A stretch of DNA of 64,000 bases from Halomonas sp. S3-1-1 (GCF_023757625.1 NZ_JALGBZ010000009.1:25902-89901), one strand, 5' to 3'. Positions 34,086-43,541 are shown, numbered from the stretch's first letter. Numbers and translations are program-made. Notes: generated by a model from the letters alone, not told the origin.

Positions 34086-34147
34086 CGTTAATGAAGCCGG
34101 TCGTTAATTGAAGTCAGTCGTTCATCAAGTCAATGGTTGAAGCCAAT
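34086..34147 (+). repeat. Degenerate 16-bp tandem repeat, about four units
   Basis: Units begin at 34086, 34102, 34119 and 34135 and resemble CGTTAATGAAGCCGGT (second: CGTTAATTGAAGTCAGT; third: CGTTCATCAAGTCAAT; fourth shortened). It follows the DUF3549 stop directly. Confidence 0.55.
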
Positions 34148-34221
34148 CCGTTTTCTTAGCGATACCGGGGCCTTATTGGAATTCGACCCGGGTCTATAAC
34201 CCGGGCGAGCAAGGAGTGATC

Positions 34222-34662
34222 GTGAAGGAACTACCTTATCAGGCGAAAGCCGTCATTGGGCGTCGCGAAATGGTGACGCTCCCGGAACTTGGCCTGCATC
34301 TTTGCTGCAAGGCCGATACCGGCGCGCGCACCTCGGCGCTTCACGCCGAGGAGATCACGACCGAAGAGGACGAACACGGCCAGCTATGGATAAGCTTCGT
34401 TACTCATAGCGGCGGCCCCACCACGCCCTCGCACCGCTATACGCTCCATTTGCACGACCGGCGCCGCGTCACCAGCTCCAACGGCCACAGCGAGTGGCGC
34501 TACGTGATTCGCACGCCGGTGGTACTGGGCGAGCTCAACTTCCCCGTCGAGCTAACGCTCACCGACCGCAGCAATATGCGCCATCCGATGCTGCTGGGTC
34601 GTCGCGCCATGCGCCGCCTGCTGGTCGCCCCCGGTGCCGCTTTTCTGCACGGCGAACCCTAA
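34222..34662 (+). CDS. rimB: RimB-type retropepsin-like protease (ATP-dependent zinc protease family, PF05618)
   Basis: A 146-residue protein with the aspartic-protease-like motif KADTGARTSALHA (about residues 29-41) and the later HPMLLGRRAMRRLLV. Databases often call it ATP-dependent zinc protease, but the fold is retropepsin-like. In Pseudomonas rimB sits with rimK and tunes glutamate tailing of ribosomal protein S6; the same pair is present here, 38 bases apart. The start is probably GTG 34222, five bases after AAGGAG; an in-frame GTG at 34216 overlaps that site. Confidence 0.87.
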   Translation: MKELPYQAKAVIGRREMVTLPELGLHLCCKADTGARTSALHAEEITTEEDEHGQLWISFVTHSGGPTTPSHRYTLHLHDRRRVTSSNGHSEWRYVIRTPVVLGELNFPVELTLTDRSNMRHPMLLGRRAMRRLLVAPGAAFLHGEP

Positions 34663-34700
34663 ACCTGCACCTCTTATCGTGATCCGAACCGGAGTCCTGT

Positions 34701-35609
34701 ATGCACATTGCCCTGCTTTCGCGTAACCGCAACCTCTACTCGACTCGCCGGCTCGTCGAGGCCGCCGAGGCCCGTGGCCATACCGCCCGCGTGGTCGATA
34801 CCCTACGCTGCTACATGAGCATTGCTGCCCACCACCCGTCGATTCACTACAAGGGTGCCGAGATCGAGCGCTTCGATGCGGTCATTCCGCGTATCGGCGC
34901 CTCGGTCACCTTCTACGGCTGCGCGGTGCTGCGCCAGTTCGAGATGATGGGGACCTACGTGGTCAACGACTCGGTGGCGATCACCCGCTCGCGTGACAAG
35001 CTGCGCTCGCTGCAGTTGCTCTCACGCAAGGGCCTCGGGCTTCCGATCACCGGCTTTGCCCACTCGCCGGACGACATTCCCGATTTGATCACCATGGTGA
35101 AAGGCGCACCGCTGGTGATCAAACTCCTCGAAGGCACCCAGGGCATCGGCGTGGTGCTCGCCGAGACCAACCAGGCCGCGGAGTCGGTGGTGCAGGCGTT
35201 CATGGGCATGAAGGCCAACATCATGGTGCAGGAGTACATCAAGGAGGCCAAGGGCGCCGACATTCGCTGCTTCGTGATCGGCGACAAGGTGGTAGCGGCG
35301 ATGAAGCGCCAGGCCGCCGAAGGCGAGTTTCGCTCCAACCTGCACCGTGGCGGTACCGCCAGCGTCATCCGCATTACGCCGGAGGAGCGCTCGACGGCAA
35401 TCCGCGCCGCCAAGGCGATGGGGCTTCAGGTCGCGGGGGTGGATCTACTGCGCGCCAACCACGGCCCGGTGATCATGGAGGTCAACTCCTCGCCCGGGCT
35501 TCAGGGTATCGAAACCGCGACCGGCAAGGACATCGCCGGGCTGATCATCGAGCAAATCGAGAAAAACGCGGCGCCGTCGCGCAAGGCCCCGCCCAAGCCT
35601 AAAGGTTAA
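34701..35609 (+). CDS. rimK: Ribosomal protein S6 L-glutamate ligase RimK
   Basis: A 302-residue ATP-grasp ligase that adds glutamate residues to the C-terminus of ribosomal protein S6. The ATP-grasp core shows in [42 protein letters not shown], and the metal-binding end [21 protein letters not shown] at 34701 follows CCGGAG. A basic, proline-rich tail (about 12 residues) extends past the conserved domain. It forms a likely operon with rimB. Confidence 0.95.
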   Translation: MHIALLSRNRNLYSTRRLVEAAEARGHTARVVDTLRCYMSIAAHHPSIHYKGAEIERFDAVIPRIGASVTFYGCAVLRQFEMMGTYVVNDSVAITRSRDKLRSLQLLSRKGLGLPITGFAHSPDDIPDLITMVKGAPLVIKLLEGTQGIGVVLAETNQAAESVVQAFMGMKANIMVQEYIKEAKGADIRCFVIGDKVVAAMKRQAAEGEFRSNLHRGGTASVIRITPEERSTAIRAAKAMGLQVAGVDLLRANHGPVIMEVNSSPGLQGIETATGKDIAGLIIEQIEKNAAPSRKAPPKPKG

Positions 35610-35697
35610 GGCATAACCGCTAAAATAATCCGCTCAAGGGGTGGCAAATCCAAGCCACCCCCGCCACAATTTGCGTCACCGAAGGAGGTAGACGCTC

Positions 35698-36144
35698 ATG
35701 TTTCTTGATAATCGCCAAGTGGCGATGGACAGCGTGCTGGAAGCGCTGGCCGACAGTATTGACTATTTCCAGGATAACCTTGAACGCCTGCGTCCTTCGC
35801 TGCGTGACAGCCTCAAACCGTACTACGCCGCTAGGCTCAAACAGATGCGCCAGTTGCAGTCGCTTGCGCGTACCCACCTCAAGATGCTGCCTCGCGATGC
35901 CGATGTCGAACGCGACGACTTTCTGTGGCTTTGGAGTCGGCTAAAAAGCTTCGTGGGTAACGACAGCCAAGTGCTGATCAACGAGCTTTTAGAGCAGGAG
36001 CGGGTGCTGATGCAGGCGCTCTCCACGCTCTTCACCCACCCGCTGCCCGAACCGATCGAACCGGTGATCGATGCGGCAATGAAAGCGTGCCGCGAGTTGA
36101 TTCGCGAGCTCTACAGCCTGCAAAAGCAGCGCGCCAAGCGCTGA
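35698..36144 (+). CDS. Four-helix-bundle protein, DUF2383-like
   Basis: A 148-residue all-helical protein. The layout (LADSIDYFQDNLERLRPSL, LKQMRQLQSLARTHLKML, a Trp-rich LWLWSRLKSFVGNDSQVLINELLEQERVLMQ, then a last helix ACRELIRELYSLQKQ) resembles the ferritin-like DUF2383/PA2169 group, though the match is moderate. Function unknown. Good AAGGAGG before ATG 35698. It converges on the SanA-like gene with 17 bases between. Confidence 0.75.
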   Translation: MFLDNRQVAMDSVLEALADSIDYFQDNLERLRPSLRDSLKPYYAARLKQMRQLQSLARTHLKMLPRDADVERDDFLWLWSRLKSFVGNDSQVLINELLEQERVLMQALSTLFTHPLPEPIEPVIDAAMKACRELIRELYSLQKQRAKR

Positions 36145-36161
36145 TCGTCGGTTTTAAACGT

Positions 36162-36959
36162 TTACTGAGCGAGCTCCTTCGGTGTACCCCGCTCAAGCAT
36201 TGCATCGCCCTCTTGAAACGCGGTGCCTTTCAAGGAGAGCTCGACCGGCAGCCGATAGACCAACGGTACGTAGCCGGCATCTTGCGCTTGGCTTGAGTCC
36301 ATCTCGATGGGCTCCGCCGGGCCGAGAAAGTGCGGTGCGCGCCCCCAAAGATAAAGATCACCCAGAGTCGCCACCCGGGCGGCGACTTCGCGAAGGCGCA
36401 GACGCCACTCTCCTGCCGCTCGGCGCTGCTCCGCCACACACCCCGTGACCTCCATTCCCAGCGACCGGCCGATGTAAACCGCCCGCGGCAGATGCCAGCT
36501 TTGGGTCACCAGCACCGCTTCGTCGAGCTGAAAAACGCTCTTCGCCCGCGCCAGGGTGTCGTAGGTACTGAAGCCGGCGAAATCCAGCGTCATCTGCGTG
36601 GAGGGAACGCCGCGGCGGTGAAGGTCGCGCCACATGGCCCGCGGCTCGTTATAGGCTTGGGTGCGGTTGTCGCCGGAGAGCAGCAGATGATTGACGCGCT
36701 CGCGCGCGATCAAATCCGCGGAGGTGCGCATGCGGGCGTTGAAGTGCGGATTTCGAAGCCCGCTGCGGGTCCAGTTCGAAGTGCCGAACACCACCGCCAC
36801 GTCACCGGGGCGGCACTGGGCCACGGGCCGGTCGATATAGCGGGCGGTGCTGGCCAACACCCAAAAATTGCCGGCTATAAACACGAATGCCGCCAGCAGC
36901 AAAAGCGCTGCCAGCGACATCAGTAGCCACTTGATCGTCCGTCGCACGAGACTAGCCAT
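36162..36959 (-). CDS. SanA/ElyC-like DUF218 membrane protein
   Basis: A 265-residue inner-membrane protein. One N-terminal membrane helix (residues 8-30) anchors a periplasmic DUF218 domain with VAVVFGTSNWTRSGLRNPHFNARM, HLLLSGDNRTQAYNEPRAM and LVTQSWHLPRAVYI. E. coli SanA affects envelope permeability to vancomycin. The last 50 residues are an unusual addition. It starts 17 bases after sufT on the same strand, so it is probably the last gene of the suf transcript, although no functional link is known. Confidence 0.88.
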   Translation of the reverse strand: MASLVRRTIKWLLMSLAALLLLAAFVFIAGNFWVLASTARYIDRPVAQCRPGDVAVVFGTSNWTRSGLRNPHFNARMRTSADLIARERVNHLLLSGDNRTQAYNEPRAMWRDLHRRGVPSTQMTLDFAGFSTYDTLARAKSVFQLDEAVLVTQSWHLPRAVYIGRSLGMEVTGCVAEQRRAAGEWRLRLREVAARVATLGDLYLWGRAPHFLGPAEPIEMDSSQAQDAGYVPLVYRLPVELSLKGTAFQEGDAMLERGTPKELAQ

Positions 36960-36976
36960 CCAGCGCCCCGGCCGCC

Positions 36977-37546
36977 TTAAAACATGCCGAGCTCAAGCTT
37001 GGCCTCGTCGCTCATCATGTCCCGACTCCAGGGCGGGCTAAAGACGATCTCGGTGTGTACCTTCGAGATCTGCGGCGCGCCGAGAATCTTGCTGCGCGCA
37101 TCGGCGGCGATCACCTCGCCCATGCCGCAGCCCGGCGCCGTTAGCGTCATGCGGATAGTCACCATGAGTTCGCCGCTAATCAAACGATCGAAGCGGCAGC
37201 CGTAGACGAGCCCCAGGTCGACGATATTGACCGGAATCTCCGGGTCGAAGCAGGTGCGCAGCTGTTCCCAAACGAACGCTTCGATCTCTGCTTCAGTTGC
37301 CGACTCGTCAAGCGTCGGCGTAGGCAGCGATTCAAGCCCCAGCGCGTCCAGGTGGCGCCCCTCGATCAGGTAGAGCCGCCCTTCGAAGCCCACGCTGACC
37401 GTACTGCCCTTGGCCTGCATGACGCTGACCTCGCTATCCTCGGCCAGCGTCTGGGTCGTGCCGAAGGGAATCGCGATCGCCTCGACGTCACGCTGCAGCG
37501 GCAGTTTCTGACCGCGGGTCAGGCTTGCGACTTGCTCGATATCCAT
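36977..37546 (-). CDS. sufT: Iron-sulfur assembly protein SufT
   Basis: A 189-residue protein with a short N-terminal SufT-specific region and a C-terminal MIP18/DUF59 domain: WEQLRTCFDPEIPVNIVDLGLVYG and TLTAPGCGMGEVIAADARSKI with the conserved Cys. SufT helps mature Fe-S proteins, probably in cluster transfer. It begins 5 bases after sufS. ATG at 37546. Confidence 0.94.
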   Translation of the reverse strand: MDIEQVASLTRGQKLPLQRDVEAIAIPFGTTQTLAEDSEVSVMQAKGSTVSVGFEGRLYLIEGRHLDALGLESLPTPTLDESATEAEIEAFVWEQLRTCFDPEIPVNIVDLGLVYGCRFDRLISGELMVTIRMTLTAPGCGMGEVIAADARSKILGAPQISKVHTEIVFSPPWSRDMMSDEAKLELGMF

Positions 37547-37551
37547 AGGCG

Positions 37552-38817
37552 TTATCTCACCATTTTAATGACACGTTCGAGCGCCGCCACGAACGTGTCG
37601 ACCTCCTCGAGCGTATTATACGCCGCAAAGGAAGCGCGGCACGTCGCCTCGACCCCGAAATGGTGTAAAAGCGGCTGCGCGCAGTGGTGGCCAGTGCGAA
37701 TGGCAACGCCGAGCTGGTCGATCAAAAGCCCGATGTCCTGAGAGTGGGCGCCGTCGACGACAAACGACAGCACCCCAGCCTTGTTCGGCGCGGTGCCGAT
37801 GATGTTGAGCCCGTCGATCCGGCTGACCCGCTCGGTGGCATGGGCCAGAAGCACGCTTTCCCACTGACCGATCGCCTCGACCCCCACGCCTTCGACCCAG
37901 CCAAGCGCCTCGCCCATGGCGATCGCCTCGGCTATCGGCGGCGTGCCGGCCTCGAACTTGTGCGGTGGCTCGGCGAAGGTGGTGCCCGAGGGCTCGAAGG
38001 AGACGGTCTTGATCATCTCGCCGCCACCCTGCCAGGGCGGCATGGCGTCCAACAGCGCTTTTTTGGCGTAGAGCGCGCCAATACCGGTGGGCCCGTACAC
38101 CTTATGGCCGGAGAAGGCGTAGAAATCGGCGTCCAGATCCTGCACGTCGATTGCCTGGTGCGGCGTCGCTTGGGCACCGTCGACCAGAATCAGCGCGCCC
38201 TGCTGATGGGCCAGCCGCGCCATCTCCTTGATCGGGTTGATCGTGCCTAGAGCGTTGGAGACGTGGTTCACCGCCACGAGTTTGGTGCGCTCGCTCAGAA
38301 GCGACCGGTAGGCGCGGATATCGAGCGCGCCGCGCTCATCCACCGGAATCACCTTCACCGTGACGCCGCGCTCCGCGGCCAAAAGCTGCCAGGGCACGAT
38401 GTTGGAGTGATGCTCCAGCATCGAGATCAGCACCTCGTCGCCAGCCTGGAGGTTCTGGCGCCCCCAGCTCTGCGCCACCAGGTTGATCCCTTCGGTGGTA
38501 CCGCGGGTGAAGACGATCTCGCGACGGTCCGCGGCGTTCAAAAACGCCTGGACGCGAGCGCGGGTACCTTCGAAGGCTGCCGTTGCCTCGTCGGCTAGCG
38601 TATGCAAGCCGCGATGGATGTTGGCGTTATAACGTGAGTAGTAATCGTTGAACACCTCGATCACTCGCGTCGGCGTCTGGCTGGTCGCCGCGTTGTCCAG
38701 ATACACCAACGGCTTGCCGTGAACCTCGCGCGCGAGTATCGGAAACTCATCGCGCAGCGCCTTCAAATCGAAAGGCGCCTGGACGGCAGGACGCGCATCA
38801 ATAGCGGTGTCAGGCAT
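37552..38817 (-). CDS. sufS: Cysteine desulfurase SufS
   Basis: A 421-residue PLP enzyme of group II that takes sulfur from cysteine for cluster assembly. Seen are YLDNAATSQTP, the PLP-Lys in FYAFSGHKVYGPTGIG, and the active Cys in RTGHHCAQPLLHHFG. SufS normally needs SufE or SufU as sulfur acceptor; neither gene is in this operon. The ATG at 38817 has AAGGAGCG before it; the in-frame upstream extension lies inside sufD. Confidence 0.96.
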   Translation of the reverse strand: MPDTAIDARPAVQAPFDLKALRDEFPILAREVHGKPLVYLDNAATSQTPTRVIEVFNDYYSRYNANIHRGLHTLADEATAAFEGTRARVQAFLNAADRREIVFTRGTTEGINLVAQSWGRQNLQAGDEVLISMLEHHSNIVPWQLLAAERGVTVKVIPVDERGALDIRAYRSLLSERTKLVAVNHVSNALGTINPIKEMARLAHQQGALILVDGAQATPHQAIDVQDLDADFYAFSGHKVYGPTGIGALYAKKALLDAMPPWQGGGEMIKTVSFEPSGTTFAEPPHKFEAGTPPIAEAIAMGEALGWVEGVGVEAIGQWESVLLAHATERVSRIDGLNIIGTAPNKAGVLSFVVDGAHSQDIGLLIDQLGVAIRTGHHCAQPLLHHFGVEATCRASFAAYNTLEEVDTFVAALERVIKMVR

Positions 38818-38842
38818 GGCTCGCTCCTTGGTGATTAAGCGC

Positions 38843-40183
38843 TTACTCGTTGAGAGCGGCGGCGATTTCAACCAGCCCCGCCAGGTTGAAGCGCTCGGGC
38901 AGCTTGCCCGCCACGGCGAGCTCAACCCGCTCGCTGATTTCGTCGAGCGTGACCTGCTCGAGTACCTCACCGGCGAAGGCCAGCGTTAGAAGGCCGCGTG
39001 CGGTGGCCTCGTCGATGCCGCGGGTACGCAGCGCGTAGACCGCCTCTTCGTCAAGCTGGCCGGTGGTGGTGCCGTGAGAGCACTTGACGTCGTCAGCGTA
39101 GATCTCGAGCTCCGGCTTGGCATCGATATGGGCACGATCCGATAGCAGCAGGTTTTGGTTGCTCTGGAAGCCCTCGATCTTCTGGCTGTCGCGCTTGACG
39201 TAAACCCGGCCGTTGAACACGCCGTGGGCGCGGTCGCCAAGAATGCCCTTGTAGTTCTCATTGGAGAACGTCAGCGGCGCGTTGTGGTTCACCTTGGTGT
39301 GGTTGTCCACGTGCTGGCGACCCTGACCGAAGAACAGCCCGTACAGGTTGGTATAGGCGTTTTCACCGTTGAGATCAGAGATGATGTCGTTACGCGCCAG
39401 CGCCCCGCCCAGGTTCAGATTATACGAGGTGTAGACACTGTCGCGGCTCTGCTCCACGTGAATGCTGGCCACGTGGAAATCGCCAAGCGGCGCTTCCTGA
39501 AGCTTGTAGTGATTCAGAATCGCGCCGCGATCAAGCATCAGCTCCGCCACCACGTTGGTGAAGTTGGCGGCATTCGCGTCGCCGGCGTAGTGTTCGATCA
39601 CCGTCGCTTCGCTGCGACCGCCGGCCTCGACGAGAATGCGCGGGTGGCACATGACCGCCTCACCTTCGCGAGAGAGAAACTGCAGGATGATCGGTTTTTC
39701 GACCACGGTGTTAGGTGCGATGCGAACCACCGCGCCCTCTTCCATGAATGCCGTGTTGAGCGCGGCGAACGCCGAAAAGTCGACGCTGGTCAGCCGACCA
39801 AGCGGCCCGCCGACCGCTTCGTGGTTCTCTTCCAGCGCTTTCGAGAGCGGCAGCACCTGCACGCCCTGAGGCAGCGTATCGATATCGGAAAGCTTCGGTG
39901 CGAACACGCCGTCGACGAAGCACAGGCGATGCGCCTCAATAGGCAGTGTCAGCGTCGCCGCTTGGGCCTGGGAGAAATCAAAATCGTCGGCAAGTTTGAA
40001 ATTGCCCTGGGCGATGGCGCGCACGTCGGTGTACTTCCACTCCTCGTCGCGACGGGTGGGAAAGCCCATCGCCTCGAAGCGGGCCGCGCCCGCCTGGCGG
40101 CGGGCGGCGATCCAGCTCGGCTCGCCACTGTAGTTGACGCTGCGCGTTTTTAGCGTATCCAAAAACGTCTGGGTATCGCTCAT
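38843..40183 (-). CDS. sufD: Fe-S scaffold complex subunit SufD
   Basis: A 446-residue partner of SufB in the SufBC2D scaffold. It has the typical opening GFPTRRDEEWKYTDVRAIA and the C-terminal core DDVKCSHGTTTGQLDEEAVYALRTRGI with the conserved His. The long beta-helix between is Asn/Gly-rich. Its ATG overlaps the sufC stop (ATGA at 40180-40183), coupling the two. Confidence 0.96.
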   Translation of the reverse strand: MSDTQTFLDTLKTRSVNYSGEPSWIAARRQAGAARFEAMGFPTRRDEEWKYTDVRAIAQGNFKLADDFDFSQAQAATLTLPIEAHRLCFVDGVFAPKLSDIDTLPQGVQVLPLSKALEENHEAVGGPLGRLTSVDFSAFAALNTAFMEEGAVVRIAPNTVVEKPIILQFLSREGEAVMCHPRILVEAGGRSEATVIEHYAGDANAANFTNVVAELMLDRGAILNHYKLQEAPLGDFHVASIHVEQSRDSVYTSYNLNLGGALARNDIISDLNGENAYTNLYGLFFGQGRQHVDNHTKVNHNAPLTFSNENYKGILGDRAHGVFNGRVYVKRDSQKIEGFQSNQNLLLSDRAHIDAKPELEIYADDVKCSHGTTTGQLDEEAVYALRTRGIDEATARGLLTLAFAGEVLEQVTLDEISERVELAVAGKLPERFNLAGLVEIAAALNE

Positions 40184-40929
40184 GCCACGGACTCCTCGAT
40201 ACCTTCGTATCCGTTCGCCTCGAGCTCTTTGGCAAGCTCTGCGTCACCGGTCTTGACGATGCGGCCGTTGACCAGAACGTGCACTTTATCCGGCACGATG
40301 TAGTCAAGCAGGCGCTGGTAGTGAGTGACCAGCAAAATGGCACGCTCCTCGGCGCGCAGGCTATTCACGCCGTCGGCCACGACTTTCATGGCGTCGATAT
40401 CGAGGCCTGAGTCGATCTCATCGAGCATCGCCAGTTTCGGCTGAAGCACCAGCATTTGCAGGATTTCGTTACGCTTTTTCTCGCCGCCGGAGAAGCCTTC
40501 GTTGACCGCGCGCTGCAGAAAGCTGGCGTCCATTTTCATGAAGCCGAGCTTCTCTTTAACCAGCTTCATGAACTCGGGTGCGGGCATTTCGCCTTCACCG
40601 CGAGCAGCGCGCTGGGCGTTGAGCGCCGACTTCAGCAAATAGATGTTCTTGACCCCCGGAATCTCGACCGGGTACTGGAAACCGAGCAGCAGGCCCGCTT
40701 GGGCGCGCTCTTCGATCTCCATCTCCAGCACGTCCTTGCCTTCGAACGTGATGCTGCCTTGAGTCACTTCATAGCCGTCTTTGCCGGCGATGACCGCCGA
40801 CAGGGTCGACTTGCCGGCGCCGTTAGGGCCCATAATGGCGTGAACTTCGCCGGCGTTGATGGTCAGCGTCAGGCCTTTGAGGATTTCGTTGCCTTCGACG
40901 GTGACGTGTAAATCGGTAACTTCCAACAT
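40180..40929 (-). CDS. sufC: Fe-S assembly ATPase SufC
   Basis: A 249-residue ABC-type ATPase that drives the SufBCD scaffold. Walker A MGPNGAGKSTLSAVIAG (residues 33-49), the SufC-specific signature FSGGEKKRNEILQM, and Walker B LAMLDEIDSGLDIDAM are present. It is cytosolic. ATG at 40929 follows GAAGGG. It lies 83 bases after sufB and overlaps sufD. Confidence 0.97.
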   Translation of the reverse strand: MLEVTDLHVTVEGNEILKGLTLTINAGEVHAIMGPNGAGKSTLSAVIAGKDGYEVTQGSITFEGKDVLEMEIEERAQAGLLLGFQYPVEIPGVKNIYLLKSALNAQRAARGEGEMPAPEFMKLVKEKLGFMKMDASFLQRAVNEGFSGGEKKRNEILQMLVLQPKLAMLDEIDSGLDIDAMKVVADGVNSLRAEERAILLVTHYQRLLDYIVPDKVHVLVNGRIVKTGDAELAKELEANGYEGIEESVA

Positions 40930-41012
40930 GGTAATAACCCTTCAAAATCCAGCGAGTCGCAGGTGCGACGCTTAAACAACAGGTAGTGGCGAAAAAATGG
41001 TGGCGTAGACGC

Positions 41013-42455
41013 TTAGCCTACCGCGCCTTCCAGCGTCACGTTCAAAAGCGCCTCGGCTTCGACGGCGAACTCCATCGGCAGCTCCTGGAAGACGTCCTTG
41101 CAGAAGCCGTTGACGATCATGCTCACCGCGTCCTCTTCACTGATACCCCGGCTCTGGCAGTAGAAGAGCTGGTCTTCGCCGATCTTCGAGGTCGTTGCTT
41201 CGTGTTCGATCTTCGCGGTGGAGTTGCCGATCTCCTGGTACGGGAAGGTGTGCGCCCCGCAGGTATCGCCGATCAGAAGCGAATCGCACTGGGTGAAGTT
41301 ACGCGCGCCCTTGGCTCTCGGGCCGATCTTGACAAGCCCACGGTAGGACTGATCGCTACGCCCGGCGGAGATGCCCTTGGCGACGATATAGGAGCGCGTG
41401 CCCTCGCCCACGTGGATCATCTTGGTGCCGGTATCCGCCTGTTGCCGGCCGTTGGTGACCGCCACGGAGTAGAACTCGCCGATGCTGTCCTTGCCGCGCA
41501 GCACGCACGACGGGTACTTCCAGGTGATCGCCGAACCGGTCTCGACTTGGGTCCAACTGATGCGCGAACGATCACCGCGGCACTCGCCGCGCTTGGTGAC
41601 GAAGTTGTAGATACCGCCCACCCCGTTCTCGTCGCCGGGGTACCAGTTTTGCACGGTGGAGTACTTGATGTAGGCGTCATCGAGCGCCACGAGCTCGACC
41701 ACCGCGGCGTGGAGCTGATTCTCGTCACGCATCGGCGCGGTGCAGCCCTCGAGATACGACACCGTGGCCCGGCTTTCGCAGACGATCAGGGTGCGCTCGA
41801 ACTGGCCGGTATTGGCGGCGTTGATACGGAAGTAGGTCGAGAGCTCCATCGGGCAGGTCACGCCTTCGGGTACGAACACGAAGGAGCCGTCGGTGAACAC
41901 CGCCGAGTTGAGCGCAGCGAAGTAGTTGTCCGCCTTGGGTACGACGGTGCCCAGGTACTGCTTGACGAGCTCCGGATAGTCGCGAATCGCCTCCGAAATC
42001 GAGCAGAAGATCACGCCCGCCTCGGCCAGCTGCTTTTTGAACGTGGTCGCCACCGATACCGAGTCGAACACCGCGTCCACGGCGACGCCAGCAAGAGCCG
42101 CCCGCTCGTGCAGCGGAATGCCGAGCTTCTCGTAGGTCTCCAGAAGCTTCGGGTCGACCTCATCGAGACTCTGCGGCATGTCTTCAGGACGCTTCGGCGC
42201 GCTGAAATAAGAGATCGCCTGGTAGTCGATCGGTGGGTAGTCCAGGTGCGCCCAGGAGGGCTCTTTCATCTTGAGCCACTGACGGTAGGCGTCCAAGCGC
42301 CACTCGAGCATCCACTCCGGCTCGCCTTTCTTGTTGGAGATAAAGGCGATGGTGTTTTCGTCCAAACCAGGTGGCAGCGTGTCGCTCTCGATGTCGGTCA
42401 CAAAGCCATCTTTGTATTCGCGACGAACCAGCTGTTCCATCTCTTCGCTTGCCAT
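41013..42455 (-). CDS. sufB: Fe-S scaffold protein SufB
   Basis: A 480-residue scaffold subunit on which clusters are built. Conserved stretches include [44 protein letters not shown] with the key Cys, and [30 protein letters not shown] near the C-terminus. ATG at 42455 follows GGAGGG. It is the second gene of the operon, 69 bases after the Rrf2 regulator. Confidence 0.97.
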   Translation of the reverse strand: MASEEMEQLVRREYKDGFVTDIESDTLPPGLDENTIAFISNKKGEPEWMLEWRLDAYRQWLKMKEPSWAHLDYPPIDYQAISYFSAPKRPEDMPQSLDEVDPKLLETYEKLGIPLHERAALAGVAVDAVFDSVSVATTFKKQLAEAGVIFCSISEAIRDYPELVKQYLGTVVPKADNYFAALNSAVFTDGSFVFVPEGVTCPMELSTYFRINAANTGQFERTLIVCESRATVSYLEGCTAPMRDENQLHAAVVELVALDDAYIKYSTVQNWYPGDENGVGGIYNFVTKRGECRGDRSRISWTQVETGSAITWKYPSCVLRGKDSIGEFYSVAVTNGRQQADTGTKMIHVGEGTRSYIVAKGISAGRSDQSYRGLVKIGPRAKGARNFTQCDSLLIGDTCGAHTFPYQEIGNSTAKIEHEATTSKIGEDQLFYCQSRGISEEDAVSMIVNGFCKDVFQELPMEFAVEAEALLNVTLEGAVG

Positions 42456-42524
42456 GGTCGTACCCTCCAGGCCGTTGGGTGGCGAGCCTGCTCGCCGTCC
42501 ATAAAGTTAACGCCTTTGCGTGTC

Positions 42525-42989
42525 TTAAGCAGACACCGCCGACAGGCTGATCGTTTGAATAGGTAGCGCAATGGGCAGTTTGATCGGCGAGGTATCCGCC
42601 AGGTGCGAAAGCGTAACGCTCTCAAGCAGCGTGCGCAGCGCAATCGATACCCGCTGCCAGTTGTCGGACACGCCGCAGCTGCCCGCAAGCTCGCACTCGC
42701 CTTCGGCGTGGCTACACTCAGTCATCGCCACCGGCCCTTCGATGGCGGCAATGATGTCCGCCGCGGTGATTTTGGAGGCGGGACGCGCAAGCCGGTAGCC
42801 GCCCTGGGCGCCGCGCTGCGAGGTCAAAAGCCCCGCCTTCACCAGCATTTTGAGCGTCTTGCTCACCGTTGGGTGAGGCAGATTGACGGTGCCGGCCAGA
42901 TCCGCCGCCGCGTGCGGCGTTTCCGGGTGACGGGCAATTTGCGCCATCACTACCGCCGCGTAATCTGTCAGTCGAGAAAGCTTTAGCAT
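42525..42989 (-). CDS. Rrf2 family regulator of the SUF operon
   Basis: A 154-residue winged-helix repressor of the SUF-type Rrf2 group. The DNA-binding part is LKLSRLTDYAAVVMAQIARHP through LPHPTVSKTLKMLVKAGLL; three Cys that would hold an Fe-S cluster lie in CSHAEGECELAGSC (C-x6-C-x5-C). By analogy with IscR it would repress the operon when clusters are plentiful. An IscR-like palindrome covers its own -10. ATG at 42989 follows GGGAGCC; the long in-frame upstream extension crosses this promoter and is not real. Confidence 0.93.
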   Translation of the reverse strand: MLKLSRLTDYAAVVMAQIARHPETPHAAADLAGTVNLPHPTVSKTLKMLVKAGLLTSQRGAQGGYRLARPASKITAADIIAAIEGPVAMTECSHAEGECELAGSCGVSDNWQRVSIALRTLLESVTLSHLADTSPIKLPIALPIQTISLSAVSA

Positions 42990-43020
42990 TAGGGCTCCCG
43001 ATGGGGGTCGCTTTCGATTG

Positions 43021-43055
43021 AGGACCATTTTAGTCCTGTATGAAAATGATGTGAA
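43021..43055 (-). promoter_or_regulatory. suf promoter with IscR/Rrf2-type operator
   Basis: On the minus strand a -35 TTCACA (43050-43055), 17-base spacer and -10 TAAAAT (43027-43032) precede the regulator gene. AGGAC-N7-GTCCT (43021-43037) is centred on the -10 and resembles the type 1 IscR site (ATA...GACTAAAAT.GTC). Binding there would block the promoter, giving feedback control of suf. Confidence 0.75.
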
Positions 43056-43126
43056 GCCCCGGGCTCCCCTATTCGGCGAAAAGCGGCGTTTTCGCGCACG
43101 TTCGCCGCCAATCGAACCATAAAAGC

Positions 43127-43142
43127 CAATCATTCTCATTTG
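43127..43142 (-). promoter_or_regulatory. Fur-box-like sequence upstream of the suf promoter
   Basis: On the minus strand AAATGAGAATGATTGG resembles one and a half Fur hexamer repeats (GATAAT-like). It lies about 72 bases upstream of the suf -35. The second half is poor, so Fur binding is only suggested. Confidence 0.35.
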
Positions 43143-43163
43143 TAAGCACTATCGAGCCGACGC

Positions 43164-43187
43164 AAAAAAGCCCGCCGAATGGCGGGC
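43164..43187 (-). terminator. Terminator of yjdM
   Basis: On the minus strand GCCCGCC, an ATTC loop and GGCGGGC are followed by six T. It separates yjdM from the suf operon on the same strand. Confidence 0.9.
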
Positions 43188-43202
43188 CCTGTATCGCGTG
43201 AA

Positions 43203-43541
43203 TCAGGCTTTTTTGACGAACTGCGACTTGAGCTTCATCGGGCCGATCCCATCGACCTTGCAGTCGATGTCGTGGTCGCCGTCGACCAAGCGGATGTTCT
43301 TGACTCGGGTGCCGACCTTGACCACCGAGGAGCTCCCCTTGACCTTCAAATCCTTGATGACCGTGACGGTATCGCCATCGACAAGCGGGTTGCCGTTGGC
43401 GTCGCGGACCACGCTTTCAGCCTCCGCCTCCATCTCGCCGGTTTTGGACCACTCGTTACCGCACTCCGGGCAGACGTACTGCAGGCCGTCGTCATAGGTA
43501 TAGGCGGAATTGCAGGCGGGACAGTTGGGCAGCTCGCTCAT
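43203..43541 (-). CDS. yjdM: YjdM/PhnA zinc-ribbon protein
   Basis: A 112-residue protein with an N-terminal zinc ribbon ([22 protein letters not shown], two C-x2-C knuckles; only part cited by motif) and the C-terminal PhnA domain ([37 protein letters not shown]). Despite the old name it is not a phosphonoacetate hydrolase; the role is unknown. ATG at 43541 has GGAG six bases upstream; the ATG at 43553 lacks one. Confidence 0.93.
   Translation of the reverse strand: MSELPNCPACNSAYTYDDGLQYVCPECGNEWSKTGEMEAEAESVVRDANGNPLVDGDTVTVIKDLKVKGSSSVVKVGTRVKNIRLVDGDHDIDCKVDGIGPMKLKSQFVKKA

Noticed and set aside
40986..42566. A 526-residue open frame antisense to sufB
   Set aside because: sufB on the minus strand is unmistakable and full length; the antisense frame shows no domain.
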